Shown here: positions 18,001 through 26,396 of the stretch, one piece after another | Position numbering within the stretch: the stretch's first letter is position 1 | Layout: the number at the start of each line of letters is the position of its first letter | From: Agrobacterium tumefaciens str. B6 | GTDB taxonomy: Bacteria; Pseudomonadota; Alphaproteobacteria; Rhizobiales; Rhizobiaceae | NCBI RefSeq assembly: GCF_001541315.1 | Contig: NZ_LMVK01000016.1 | Location: forward strand, 1-64,000 | DNA length: 64,000 nt | Direction of reading: 5' to 3' | Position numbers and translations under genes: made by a program | The notes under the pieces: model-generated | Seen by the model: the letters and a program-made list of their open reading frames with translations, nothing else | The model's database searches: none | What the model was told of the DNA's origin: nothing

Positions 18001-19487
18001 GCCGCCCGGCCGTCATCGTCGCCCGCAGCGTCCCGCAGGGTTTTGAGGCTGTCGATCCGGCGGCGCTTCTGTCCGCGCCCGCGCCGGCTGGTGCGCCCGT
18101 TACCGTAGCGGAGATGGCAGCGCTTTCCCTAAACGAGGAGCCTGCCTATTATCTCTATACGTCGGGTACGACAGGCAAGCCGAAATGCGTCGTGCTTTCC
18201 AACCGCGCCACCGCCAATGTCATCGGCAGCACGCTTGCGGAATGGGCGGTGACAGGCAGTGACGTGTTCATGTCAGTCACGCCGCTGCATCACGATATGT
18301 CCGTCTTCGATGTCTTCGGCGCGCTTGTCGCAGGGGCGACGCTGGTGCTGCCGGAACCGGGCGAGGAAAAGGACGCGGTGCGCTGGAACGAGCTGGTGGC
18401 CGAACATGGCGTCACGCTCTGGTGCTCGGTGCCGGCCATCCTCGAAATGCTTCTCTCCTGCCGCCGTGGTAACCAGCTCTCTTCGCTCCGGCTCGTGGCG
18501 CAGGGCGGCGATTACATCAAGCCCGTGATTATCGAAGAGCTTCGCGGGCTGAAGGCCGATCTGCGGCTGATATCGCTCGGCGGGCCGACGGAAACGACGA
18601 TCTGGAGCATCTGGCACGAGATCGTTGCGGAAGATGTCGCAGCCGTGCCCTATGGCCACCCGCTGCCCGCCAATCGATATTTCGTCCTTAACGATCGAGG
18701 CGACCATTGCCCGGCTGGCGTCGTTGGCCGCATCCACACGGCCGGCGTGAATGTGGCGATCGGCTATCTCGAAGATGGCGCGATTACCCAGACGGATTTC
18801 GTGACGGTTGCCGATCCCGAGGGAAAGCCCGTGCGCGCCTTCCGCACCGGAGACCGTGGCCGCTACCGGCCGGATGGCAAGATCATGTTTGCGAGCCGCG
18901 TCAATGGTTACGTCAAGGTGCGCGGCGTGCGCGTTTCGCTGCCGGATGTGGAAAACGAGCTTATCCGCCATCCTTCCATCCAGCGCGTTCTGGTGGTGGA
19001 TTACGGTATCGAGCAAAAGGGCGAGGCCGCCATCGGTGTGCTCTACGTCGTTGCGCCCGGCCTCGAACTCTCCACCGTCGATCTGCGCAATTTTGCCCGT
19101 GGCCATCTGCCGGAATCGCATGTGCCCGGCCGGTTTCTCAAGGTCGACGATCTGCCGCTTTCGGCCAATGGCAAGCCGGATCGCCGTCGCGCCCGTGAAT
19201 TGCTGACCAGTTCTGCGGAACCGGCAAGAATCTCCGCCCCTGTGGCTCCCGCCGCCGATCAGGGCGACCGCCGGGTGCTGGATATCTATCTCGGCGTGCT
19301 GGGTAAAAAACCGGCGAATGTGGATGCGAACAGCGACCTGCTGGCGCTCGGTCTTTTGCCTTCGCATCTGAAGATCGTTTCGGCTGAAATCCGCACTGCC
19401 TTCGGCGTGGAACTGACGCCGCAGCAGCTTCTGCGGTGCCGCAGCGCCAGACAGGTGACCTCGCTTTTGGCCGCCCGGGCGGCGTGA
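15039..19487 (+). CDS. NRPS Cy-Cy-A with degenerate carrier-like C-terminus (N-terminal half of a VibF-type enzyme)
   Basis: Non-ribosomal peptide synthetase of 1482 residues that would join dihydroxybenzoate to threonine and close the oxazoline ring. Domains in order: cyclisation domain 1 (about 1-440, DMLAVDPAS at 133-141); cyclisation domain 2 (from about 457, DALILDGRA at 593-601, alanine in place of the usual last serine); adenylation domain (about 890-1390, YTSGTTGKPK near 1037, GGPTETTIWS, FRTGDRGRY, NGKPDRRRA); and a carrier-like tail from about 1409. In the tail the expected GxxS motif reads GLLPS, so ungapped alignment puts proline 1441 where the phosphopantetheine serine should be. 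Vibriobactin VibF has Cy-Cy-A followed by further C and T domains; here those are on a separate protein (21198-24026). Start by best promoter fit; no strong ribosome site. Confidence 0.88.
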   Translation: MLNLTPMQVAYWVGREADGILGKVTPHLYLEFDGQAVDAEKLAVAVERLCRRHPMLSLRIDAEGCQSVDPVGRRLRLDVEDMTALDSEALARRLETKREEWSHRRADLRVAAPAALSLSLLPEGRCRLHVDTDMLAVDPASVRIVMEDLARFYETAAGVDETPTFESVPPSFFDWAERLASDPDLRGRRERDRLWWRQRLADVPDAPPLPFLPDDPSRAVRTDRLATLLSAAERGSLERMAQRCSVTPSTLLLGVFAVALSQAAGAEKFRLSVPGFWRAPLVEGVDEIVGEFSNVLVLGVEIRPEESVEALLGRLFDEMNGLLAHQSYPGVSVMRDLSRQRGAWQTSPVVFTAGVDLPGGELFSERVGRLFGPMVHTVSQGPGVALDAQVAAVDGGLLINWDVRLDALPENWLRALFETYVALLRRLAENPDLTSASVKRLVARQPEAAAEAKGKPMERPLSPLQQAYLLGRGTHLPLSGVAMQEFREYRGNIDLELLQSRLAAMVGRHESLRTRIDERRLAQMVSDEPKINLDSVDLSALSVPEAEARIAAARRDFSHAHFDLTASPWQVTIFHMPDTGPAGHKVVVFLRFDALILDGRAIASLAAELFAGLLPPQTAAVTGTPKEDISAARALDAAYWADKLKDAEVPSQLPWKAPLETIATSRYGRQSLLVEKQRFTAFSRIGAKERLFKNSALTAVILDVLSLWLNEGALVVGIPVAPQVEGAFANRSSFIAVQWDAAKGSFAERAAGLQTDVLDGLNHLAFSGIDLNRVLLNANPGGLALPVVITNGLTWPTLSPESEMRWTGGLTQTPQVALDFRFSQNPQGDLVLDIDYAEQAIDAAMVADILAAIERAIAGIADSGAFSFNRRDIVDLSHYRLNGDERSFVCPPFLERIAGHLFEGDPSRTALVSGKRRIGYGELGEMVAGAMAGLKARSIGRGDVVAVCLPRSPEHTAITLAAAFMGAVWVPVDAGSPEDRLHYLLTNCRPAVIVARSVPQGFEAVDPAALLSAPAPAGAPVTVAEMAALSLNEEPAYYLYTSGTTGKPKCVVLSNRATANVIGSTLAEWAVTGSDVFMSVTPLHHDMSVFDVFGALVAGATLVLPEPGEEKDAVRWNELVAEHGVTLWCSVPAILEMLLSCRRGNQLSSLRLVAQGGDYIKPVIIEELRGLKADLRLISLGGPTETTIWSIWHEIVAEDVAAVPYGHPLPANRYFVLNDRGDHCPAGVVGRIHTAGVNVAIGYLEDGAITQTDFVTVADPEGKPVRAFRTGDRGRYRPDGKIMFASRVNGYVKVRGVRVSLPDVENELIRHPSIQRVLVVDYGIEQKGEAAIGVLYVVAPGLELSTVDLRNFARGHLPESHVPGRFLKVDDLPLSANGKPDRRRARELLTSSAEPARISAPVAPAADQGDRRVLDIYLGVLGKKPANVDANSDLLALGLLPSHLKIVSAEIRTAFGVELTPQQLLRCRSARQVTSLLAARAA

Positions 19488-19548
19488 ACCCAAATCATTT
19501 CGGGCGGGATTTCGCGCCCGATAACAGGAATTGTTCAAGGAAAAACAG

Positions 19549-20895
19549 ATGGCGCATATCGATCCTGCCGGCGACTGGCTTCCACTGACGCAGCCGCAAC
19601 TCGATTTCTGGGAGGAGTTTTCCTTCCATCCCGACGAGCCGGTTTCCACCGTCGCCCACTACATCGATCTTTCCGGCGCGGTGAACGAAAGCGCGCTCCT
19701 TCAGGCAATTACACGCACCGTGCGCGAGTCCGAAGTCCTGTCGATCCGTTTTCGCATTGGGGAGGATGGCGAGACGCCGCAGCAATGCTTCGATCCAAGC
19801 CATGCCCCGGTGGTGGAAATGGTCGATCTGCGCACCAGTCCCGCTCCCCTGGAAGAGGCGCTGCGGCGCATGAACGCGGATGTGGAAGCAAGGCTCGATC
19901 TCAGAACCGACAGGCTCTCTGCGCAGCTGCTCTATCGCATCGCCGATGACCGCTATCTCTGGTACATCCGCGCCCATCATATCGTCGTGGATGGTTATGG
20001 CCTGACGCTGGTCGAGCAGCGCTGCGGACAGCTTTACGGGCACTATTGCGGCAAGGGCGAAGCGGGTCCGGATTTCCACCCCTTCGGTGATTTCCTTGCC
20101 GAAGAGGATGCCTATAAGCAAAGCCGGCGTTTCGAGAAGGACCGTGATTTCTGGGCGGCCTATCTCGCCGCACCCGCCGATCTGCCGGTGCTGGACAAGG
20201 ATTGCGAGGACTATGGCGGCGGCGGTCTGCATGCCGATGCGGCCTTGCCGCAGGGGTTCAGCACGCGGTTGCAGCAGGTGGCGGGTGCAATTGAGATCGG
20301 CTGGCCGGATCTTCTGGTGCTGCTCTCAGGCCTTTATCTCCACCGTGTCCTGCCGCGTCCGGATCGCAATGTGCTGACCTTGTGGCTGCCTTTCATGAGC
20401 CGCTGGGGCAGCGTCGGCGCGCATATGCCGGCGATGCTTGTCAATATCCTCCCCTTCCATCTCACCATCGAGCCGGGCGAGAGCCTCGGTCCATTTCTGA
20501 GGCGCAACGCCACCAATCTGCGCAAGCAGCGTCTGCATGGCCGCTACCGCATCGAGCAGATCGCCGCCGATCGGGAAATCCCGAAGGGCCGGCGCTTCTT
20601 CTTCTCGCCGCTCATCAATGTCCTTCCCTTCAGCGCACCGGTCTTTGCCGGGCTCGCCGTTATCAGGCACATTCTTGCCAATGGTCCCGGCGACGGGTTC
20701 AATCTTACCTTCCGCGGCGAAGATGACGGCAGCGAACTGAACCTGCATATCGATGCGGATTCGGCGCTGACGCAAGAGGAGGATTTCGCCCGCTACCGTG
20801 AGGAACTGCCATTGTTCCTCGATGCCATGCTGCGCGAGGAGGCGCTGACGCTTGCGGCGGCGGAGGCGTCCACGGCATTCCGTCTGGCGGTCTGA
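19549..20895 (+). CDS. VibH-like stand-alone condensation enzyme (spermidine acylation)
   Basis: A single condensation domain of 448 residues, close to the 441 of VibH, which joins dihydroxybenzoate to the polyamine norspermidine in vibriobactin synthesis. The catalytic motif HHIVVDG is intact at 143-149. There is no adenylation or carrier domain. In this cluster it would be expected to put dihydroxybenzoyl groups on the primary amines of spermidine; this is inference from the agrobactin structure. The ATG at 19549 has an AAGGA site upstream; a TTG at 19531 is an alternative. It follows the NRPS by 61 bp on the same strand. Confidence 0.88.
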   Translation: MAHIDPAGDWLPLTQPQLDFWEEFSFHPDEPVSTVAHYIDLSGAVNESALLQAITRTVRESEVLSIRFRIGEDGETPQQCFDPSHAPVVEMVDLRTSPAPLEEALRRMNADVEARLDLRTDRLSAQLLYRIADDRYLWYIRAHHIVVDGYGLTLVEQRCGQLYGHYCGKGEAGPDFHPFGDFLAEEDAYKQSRRFEKDRDFWAAYLAAPADLPVLDKDCEDYGGGGLHADAALPQGFSTRLQQVAGAIEIGWPDLLVLLSGLYLHRVLPRPDRNVLTLWLPFMSRWGSVGAHMPAMLVNILPFHLTIEPGESLGPFLRRNATNLRKQRLHGRYRIEQIAADREIPKGRRFFFSPLINVLPFSAPVFAGLAVIRHILANGPGDGFNLTFRGEDDGSELNLHIDADSALTQEEDFARYREELPLFLDAMLREEALTLAAAEASTAFRLAV

Positions 20896-20977
20896 GGGGG
20901 GACTGTGGGCGGATTCCAGGCCGGCTTCGGGGCGTGAGGCTGGACATGCGTTATCGATAATGACGAAAAATCCGTGT

Positions 20978-21096
20978 TCCGTCATGCCGGACTAGATCCG
21001 GCATCCGGCCACGGCGCGTCTGCGCCGTGAAAGGACTCTTTCGCGATCAAGGACTTGATCGCACTGGACCCCGGACCACGCCCGGGGTAACGGCGT
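20978..21096. repeat. Palindromic intergenic repeat, type A (copy 1)
   Basis: The 302-bp space between the convergent VibH-like and C-T-C NRPS genes holds one structured element. It opens with CGTCATGCCGGA and GATCCGGCATCC and ends with a CCCCGG/CCGGGG hairpin and GGTAACGG. The opening is nearly identical to the repeat at 57818-57932. Nothing coding is visible here. It could act as the terminator for both convergent operons. Confidence 0.6.
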
Positions 21097-21197
21097 GCGA
21101 ATGCAGGGCGCGCGCCAATACATTCTCAGCAGCACTCATAGGTAAAAATAACCCGGCTCCACCAGGCGAAACCGGATTTTCCTTGCCCAAGTCCGGT

Positions 21198-24026
21198 TCA
21201 GGCGAGTGTCGTCAGCACGCGGCTCGAAGCGCCTGCTTCGGCAAAACGGCTGAAGACGCCGCTGGTGGTGTTGCGCAGCCGCTCGACATCGTCAGGGCCG
21301 TAACGGTCCGAACGGTAGCTCATCAGCACGCGAATGGAGCGCTCGCCGCCTATCGTCTCTTCCATCACCTCGAATTGCAGTCCCAGCATGGATTCGTGCT
21401 TGTCAGGGTCGATCTGGCGGAACTCCACCGGCTTGCCATCCGGCCCGGCGAGGGTGCCGTTCAGCTTGTTCTTGGCGTGGATCTGGATGAAGACCTCGAA
21501 CAGATGATCACGGCCCGGCGTCATGCCCAGCGCTTCCTCGACGAGATCGATCGGGATTTCGCTGTGTTCCAGCGAACCGTTGATGGTGTTCTTCACCGAA
21601 GAAATCAGTTCGCCGATGGTCATGGTCTCGCCGAAACGCACGCGATGGGCAACGACAGTGGTGAAATAACCGATCGTATCGAAATAACCGCTGTCCGTGC
21701 GGCCCGAAGCCGAGGTGCCGACCACAAGATCGCTCAACCCGCCGAGATGGCGCAGCGATGCGGCAATTGCGGCATAGACCACGTTGAACAGCGAAGCGCT
21801 GTTCTGCCTGGCAATGGCGTAAAGCCCGTCGCTGACATGTTTTTTCAGCTTGAACTCGATCCAGCCGCCTGCCGGGGCTTCATCCTGCGACGCCTCGTGC
21901 GGCGTTCCATCCTGTCCGTTGAGGGTAAGGCCTTTCGGCGCATCCCGCAGCATGTCCGTCCAGTAGGCAAGATGGCCGGCATTCACACCTGACGCCACCT
22001 GTTTTCTTGCAAATTCATGGAAGGGTGCCGGTCTGGTCGCAAAGACCGGGGCCTTGCCCGCGGCCCTTGCCCGGTAGGCCTCGGTCAGCTCGTCCATCAT
22101 CAGGTTCACCGACCATTCGTCCAGCACGATGTGATGGAAGAGGAAGGAAAGCACCTGGCGGCCGGTCTGTGCATCCTTAAGGAAGCGCAGCCGCATCGGC
22201 AGTTCACGCGCAAGATCGAAGCGCCAGCCGGCCTCCGCATTCCGATCAACACCTTGGCTTTCTTTACTGGTCCAGAACCATTTGTAACCGGGCAGATCAT
22301 GCATCGGCACGATCTTTTGCAGAACCGTATCGTTTTCGACGTAGAAATGGGTCCGCAGGCCGGGATGGCGCTCGATGATATCGAGGAAGGCGCATTCGAA
22401 GGCATTCTCATCCACGGGATTAAGGAAATCGAGCGCGAAGGGAATGTTGAAGATTTCGCCGAAACCGAAGGCGGCATAGGCCTTCCAGAGCGACATCTGC
22501 GCCAGCGAAAGCGGCGCAGTCAGCGAGCCGTTCGCCGTAGCCTCGGCCTGCGCGGGCGCCTCGGTTTCAAGCCGGGTCGCCTGTTTTGCGAGCGAGGCGG
22601 CGGTCGGGTAGCTGAAGAGATCGTTGAAGCGCAACTCGATGCCGTGATTGGCGAGAAGACGCCCGATGATGCGGGTGGCGATCAGCGAATGGCCGCCAAA
22701 ATCGAAGAAATCATCATCCGGTCCCATGTCCGGCGAAGCAAGCGCTTCGCGGAATTCGGCAAGGATCGTCGCGGCGGTGTCGTCGTTCTGACCGGACGCG
22801 GCAGGCGAAAGGGCTGCATGCTCCGACGCTGGCGAGGCGTTTTGAGGGACGATGCCGGAAAAATCCGCGCCGCCTTCAAGATGGCTGACGAAACGCTCCA
22901 AGAGGAAGGCCGTCGCGTGCGGCGATGTCTCCTTGCCGCCTGTCAGTTCGAGGCGGATATCGCCAGTCGAGGTCGGACCGGCAGCAAGGGTCAGGCCGAG
23001 ACCGGACTGCAGGGAGGGCAGGGGCAGATGCTCAAACTGGAGGCCATGCTCGGATACGGCCTGAGCGGGTGTCGCAAGCGCGTGCAGCGTGAAGGCGGCG
23101 GTTCCACCTTCATTGTCATTTCGCTGTTCCAGCCCTGTCAGCACGGCATTTTCAGCCTGTTCGGGCGATTGGTCGCAGGAGATCGCCACCTGTGCTGCCG
23201 CCTCGGCTGAAATTGGCATGGCTACGCTCGGTTGCAGGCGCAGGGTCACTGTCTCCCGACCACCGTTTTTTGCGAGGAAAAGGGCAAAACGCGATCCGGC
23301 GCGGGCCAGAAGCGCATTCGCCGCCGTGGAACCGTTGAGGCCGAGCAGGATTGCGGGAAGATCGACGCCGTGGCTGTGGCTTGCCGGCCTGTCGATCCCG
23401 TTTTGCTGCAACGCCACGACGGTCGAGCCGGAGGCCGGACGTTGCAGCCAGCCGAGCGGAAGCGGGTCGATGCTGCCACTTTCGATCGCACGCGGCGAAA
23501 GCGGTTTCGGCGTCTCACCGGCATAGGCCGCCGCGATGCCTTCCAGCAGGATTTGTGGCGAGAGGACTTCGCCGAGCAGGCCGTGAACCAGAAACGCCAG
23601 CAGGATTTCTCCTTCGCTTAAAAGCACGACGGCCTGAAACGGCGGGTCGATTTCGGCATCGAAGGGTCTTGCCTGAAGGTCGTGCAGCAAGGTGAGGGCC
23701 TCGCCTGCAGAGGGAACATGCAGCAATTGCACGATGGATGCGGACGGGGCTTCGATGCTCTTGGCAAGCGTGCCGTCCTCGCCGAAGGCGAAGCGTGCAC
23801 GAAGCTCGGGCCAGCCCTCGCAAACCGTCTTCAGCGCCGAGGTCAGGCGCAGCAGATCGCATTCTTCACCGATGCGATAGGCCAGAAGCTGCCGGAAGAC
23901 CTGATCGGGATCCTGAAACTGCTCGAACCAGACCCTTTCTTCGTATTGGCTCGGCGGGGCTGCATCCGCCTTGTCGAAGGTTTCTTCGATGCGACGTGCG
24001 AGCACACCTATATTGTCTGCTGCCAT
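21198..24026 (-). CDS. NRPS C-T-C (C-terminal half of a VibF-type enzyme)
   Basis: Protein of 942 residues with three parts. The N-terminal region (about 1-400) is condensation-like but decayed: where HHxxxD is expected it reads HGLLGE (about 147-152), lacking the catalytic second histidine. The carrier domain follows with an intact FGGHSL motif, serine about 447. The C-terminal condensation domain (about 500-940) has HHIVLDE at 631-637, with the catalytic histidine and aspartate present. The order C-T-C matches the back half of VibF, whose first C domain is also dispensable. The last domain would transfer the oxazoline acyl group to the spermidine intermediate. The ATG at 24026 has a strong AAGGAGAGG site. 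It is the last gene of the import operon. Confidence 0.88.
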   Translation of the reverse strand: MAADNIGVLARRIEETFDKADAAPPSQYEERVWFEQFQDPDQVFRQLLAYRIGEECDLLRLTSALKTVCEGWPELRARFAFGEDGTLAKSIEAPSASIVQLLHVPSAGEALTLLHDLQARPFDAEIDPPFQAVVLLSEGEILLAFLVHGLLGEVLSPQILLEGIAAAYAGETPKPLSPRAIESGSIDPLPLGWLQRPASGSTVVALQQNGIDRPASHSHGVDLPAILLGLNGSTAANALLARAGSRFALFLAKNGGRETVTLRLQPSVAMPISAEAAAQVAISCDQSPEQAENAVLTGLEQRNDNEGGTAAFTLHALATPAQAVSEHGLQFEHLPLPSLQSGLGLTLAAGPTSTGDIRLELTGGKETSPHATAFLLERFVSHLEGGADFSGIVPQNASPASEHAALSPAASGQNDDTAATILAEFREALASPDMGPDDDFFDFGGHSLIATRIIGRLLANHGIELRFNDLFSYPTAASLAKQATRLETEAPAQAEATANGSLTAPLSLAQMSLWKAYAAFGFGEIFNIPFALDFLNPVDENAFECAFLDIIERHPGLRTHFYVENDTVLQKIVPMHDLPGYKWFWTSKESQGVDRNAEAGWRFDLARELPMRLRFLKDAQTGRQVLSFLFHHIVLDEWSVNLMMDELTEAYRARAAGKAPVFATRPAPFHEFARKQVASGVNAGHLAYWTDMLRDAPKGLTLNGQDGTPHEASQDEAPAGGWIEFKLKKHVSDGLYAIARQNSASLFNVVYAAIAASLRHLGGLSDLVVGTSASGRTDSGYFDTIGYFTTVVAHRVRFGETMTIGELISSVKNTINGSLEHSEIPIDLVEEALGMTPGRDHLFEVFIQIHAKNKLNGTLAGPDGKPVEFRQIDPDKHESMLGLQFEVMEETIGGERSIRVLMSYRSDRYGPDDVERLRNTTSGVFSRFAEAGASSRVLTTLA

Positions 24027-24088
24027 GGTCCTCTCCTTGGAAATATTCGGCTGCCGCCCTGGGGAAGCGGCTGATCTGTTTGGCGGGA

Positions 24089-24367
24089 TCAATGCCCCGC
24101 GCGCGACCGTTCGATGAGCGCCTGCCAGGCGGCAAGCGTGGGCTGTCGGGCCAGATTGTCGTATTCCAGCCGCACTCCTGCAAGCTGCGAAAGCGGCGGG
24201 ATGAGGCGCATGAGTGCAAGCGAATGAAGGCCGCGGCCGAACAGGTTGTCCCCCGGTTCGATATCGCGCCCCTCATCATCGAGAACCCTGGCGAGAAGGG
24301 CCTTGAGTTCCATCATCATCGTTTTCGCTTCCAGCATGGCACCCGCCGCGATTACCGGTTCATTCAT
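24089..24367 (-). CDS. Stand-alone aryl carrier protein
   Basis: A 92-residue free carrier protein. The phosphopantetheine motif RGLHSLALM has its serine at 49, and the surrounding residues (IEPGDNLF, LRLIPPL-like helix, ending LAAWQALIERS) match the aryl carrier domain of EntB. It overlaps the 3' end of the reductase gene by 8 bp and is 62 bp before the C-T-C NRPS. Since EntB has its own aryl carrier, this is a second one; which partner it serves is unknown. ATG codons at 24337, 24319, 24316 and 24313 are in-frame alternatives. Confidence 0.82.
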   Translation of the reverse strand: MNEPVIAAGAMLEAKTMMMELKALLARVLDDEGRDIEPGDNLFGRGLHSLALMRLIPPLSQLAGVRLEYDNLARQPTLAAWQALIERSRAGH

Positions 24368-25199
24368 CGAAATGATCGTGAACGCCGCTGGCGCCGCGAC
24401 GCCAGTAGCCGGAAGCGCGGGTCCATTTGGGATTGGCGCCGAGCTCCTCGACCAGAAGGGCGCGAACCTCCTTGGCGGTCTTCGATTCGCAGGCGACCCA
24501 GCTGGAGAAATCGCCCTTCGGCAGCTCCAGCTTGCGCAGCGCGCCAGCCAATGCGTCGGGATCGGTTCCGCTCTCTGTCTTCTGCGTTACCCAGACAATC
24601 GAGGCGTCCGCCTTCGTCGTAAGTTCCAGCCGATCCGCATCCGTCTCGACCTCGATCAGCGCCACGATACGGGTGCCCTCGGGCATTTCCTCCAGTCGCC
24701 GCGCCAGCGCGGGAAGGCCGGTATCGTCGGCAATCAGCAGATGCCAGTCATAGGTGAAGGGAACGGTGAAGGAGCCGCGCGGACCGGCGATCCACGCCTT
24801 GTCACCCACCTTTGCGGCTTTCGCCCAGTTGCTGGCGGGGCCGGCGTGATGGGGGGCGGAATCGGTGGCGAGGTCGCCTTTTTCGGCTTCGAAGCTGCGC
24901 GGCGTGTAGTCACGCGCCCGCGGGCGCGGCGCGCCCTCCGGGAATTCAATGCCGTTCGGGCCGATTACCGGCAGGCTCGGTTCGGTTTCACCGGGCTGGG
25001 CAAAGAACATCTTGACGTGGTCGTCGAAACCGAGGCTCACAAAACCCTCCAGTTCCGGCCCCGTCAGGACGATGCGCACCATGGACCGGCTGAGCTTTTC
25101 GACACGCGTGACATTGAGTGCGCGTAGCGCGACGGCGTGGCGATGGCGTTTGGGCGTGCGGTCCGGTGCTGCGGAACCTATCGTTTCTGGCATGCTCAT
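24360..25199 (-). CDS. Siderophore-interacting protein (ViuB/YqjH type ferric-siderophore reductase)
   Basis: Cytoplasmic FAD-containing reductase of 279 residues that would release iron from the imported ferric siderophore using NAD(P)H. The flavin-binding RDYTPR motif is at 96-101, followed by an HHAGPASNWA stretch and the siderophore-interacting C-terminal domain (ending ASGYWRRG). It sits between the periplasmic binding protein gene (222 bp upstream) and the aryl carrier gene (8 bp overlap), tying iron release to synthesis genes in one transcript. Confidence 0.9.
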   Translation of the reverse strand: MSMPETIGSAAPDRTPKRHRHAVALRALNVTRVEKLSRSMVRIVLTGPELEGFVSLGFDDHVKMFFAQPGETEPSLPVIGPNGIEFPEGAPRPRARDYTPRSFEAEKGDLATDSAPHHAGPASNWAKAAKVGDKAWIAGPRGSFTVPFTYDWHLLIADDTGLPALARRLEEMPEGTRIVALIEVETDADRLELTTKADASIVWVTQKTESGTDPDALAGALRKLELPKGDFSSWVACESKTAKEVRALLVEELGANPKWTRASGYWRRGASGVHDHFDE

Positions 25200-25420
25200 A
25201 CTGTTGTCTTTCCTGGGATATTGCCGATGGGGTCGGCGGTGTCGCAGTCCCGGATCGGCGGGCCGGACGATCGCGCGTCGGAATTTTCCGGCGAGCGATC
25301 CGGCCTTGTTGCGTCAAGATGCGCGAACCATAACAGGCAGTTTTCGCTGCTGCAATATAACTTTCTTCAAAAACTCAAGTTTATATCGCCGCCGGTTTGT
25401 GCTGAATTGCCGCTGGTCGA

Positions 25421-26374
25421 TCAGCGGCGGTTGGCCCAGCTTTCCACCTCATCCAATGTGTGCAGTGCGCTCGGAATGGAAGGCGTCGTCACCCTGGTGG
25501 AATCGAGGAAAACGATCCTGCCCTCGCGGGCCGGCTTCACGAAGCGTTCCCAGCCGGGAATGATCTTTTCAAGTGCGGCGCGCGTTCCCGCCTCGCCGCG
25601 GGCGGGGCTGGGATAGCTGTTCATCACGACAAGCAGATCGGGATTGAGCTTGCCGAAGGCATCGGCGCTGAGCGGTATCACCAGGGTCGAGCCCATTCCG
25701 CCCGAAGAGGCGGCATTGTCGATCTTCAGGCGGGCATATCCCAGATCCTCCAGCGCCTGCACCGCGCCGGACATGTCACCCACCGCGTTGATCTGGTCGG
25801 TCAGCAGGATCGCCAGATAGGTCTTGCCTTTCGCCTCTTCGCCCAGCGCCTTTTTGACCGTGGCAAGCTTCGTGTCATAGGTCTTCCGGCGCTCCGCGAA
25901 CACATCGCTTCGCCCGACCAGACCGGCAAGGTCCTCCTCCACGCTGAAGCCATAGGCTTTGCCGGCGCTTGCCTTTTGCAGATAGACGGGTGCGACGGTG
26001 GAAAGCTGCGCGGCCTTGCCGCTATCCATTTCGGTGGCAACGATCAGGTCCGGTTGCAGCGCCCGAAGCTTCTCGAGATCGATCTGGCCGACAGCGCCAA
26101 ACCCCTTGGGTTTCGTGCGGCCCTCGCCGAGAACCGTATCGATGAAATCGACGGCGGTTGCGAATTTGCCGTCGCTGTTGCGGCCATAGGCGCCAACCAC
26201 ATTGGCGTCGAGATCCATCAGCGGCACTCCCAAGAGCGGCTCGTGCATGACGACGATGCGCTGCGGCTTTTCCGGAACGGAGACGGTGCGGCCGGCGGCA
26301 CCGGTCACGGTTCGCTCAGCGGCGAGGCTGGTTCCGGCGGCCAGAAGGGCGGCGATGAGGATGGCAATTCGCAT
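25421..26374 (-). CDS. Ferric-siderophore ABC transporter, periplasmic binding protein (FecB type)
   Basis: Periplasmic binding protein of 317 residues for ferric siderophore capture. A short signal peptide is clear (MRIAILIAALLAAGTSLAAE). The two-lobed TroA/FecB pattern is present: PQRIVVMHEPL, GAVGQIDLEKLRALQPDLIVA, LLVVMNSYP, and a C-terminal helix region. It follows the permease gene by 22 bp. The ligand is inferred to be the catecholate made by the cluster. Confidence 0.9.
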   Translation of the reverse strand: MRIAILIAALLAAGTSLAAERTVTGAAGRTVSVPEKPQRIVVMHEPLLGVPLMDLDANVVGAYGRNSDGKFATAVDFIDTVLGEGRTKPKGFGAVGQIDLEKLRALQPDLIVATEMDSGKAAQLSTVAPVYLQKASAGKAYGFSVEEDLAGLVGRSDVFAERRKTYDTKLATVKKALGEEAKGKTYLAILLTDQINAVGDMSGAVQALEDLGYARLKIDNAASSGGMGSTLVIPLSADAFGKLNPDLLVVMNSYPSPARGEAGTRAALEKIIPGWERFVKPAREGRIVFLDSTRVTTPSIPSALHTLDEVESWANRR

Positions 26375-26396
26375 GGCATTCCCTTTATTGATTTTT

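Noticed and set aside
18273-19649. A 458-codon minus-strand frame opposite the end of the NRPS gene
   Set aside because: It crosses the adenylation domain and the gene boundary, with no motif or start signal; a shadow of the NRPS gene.
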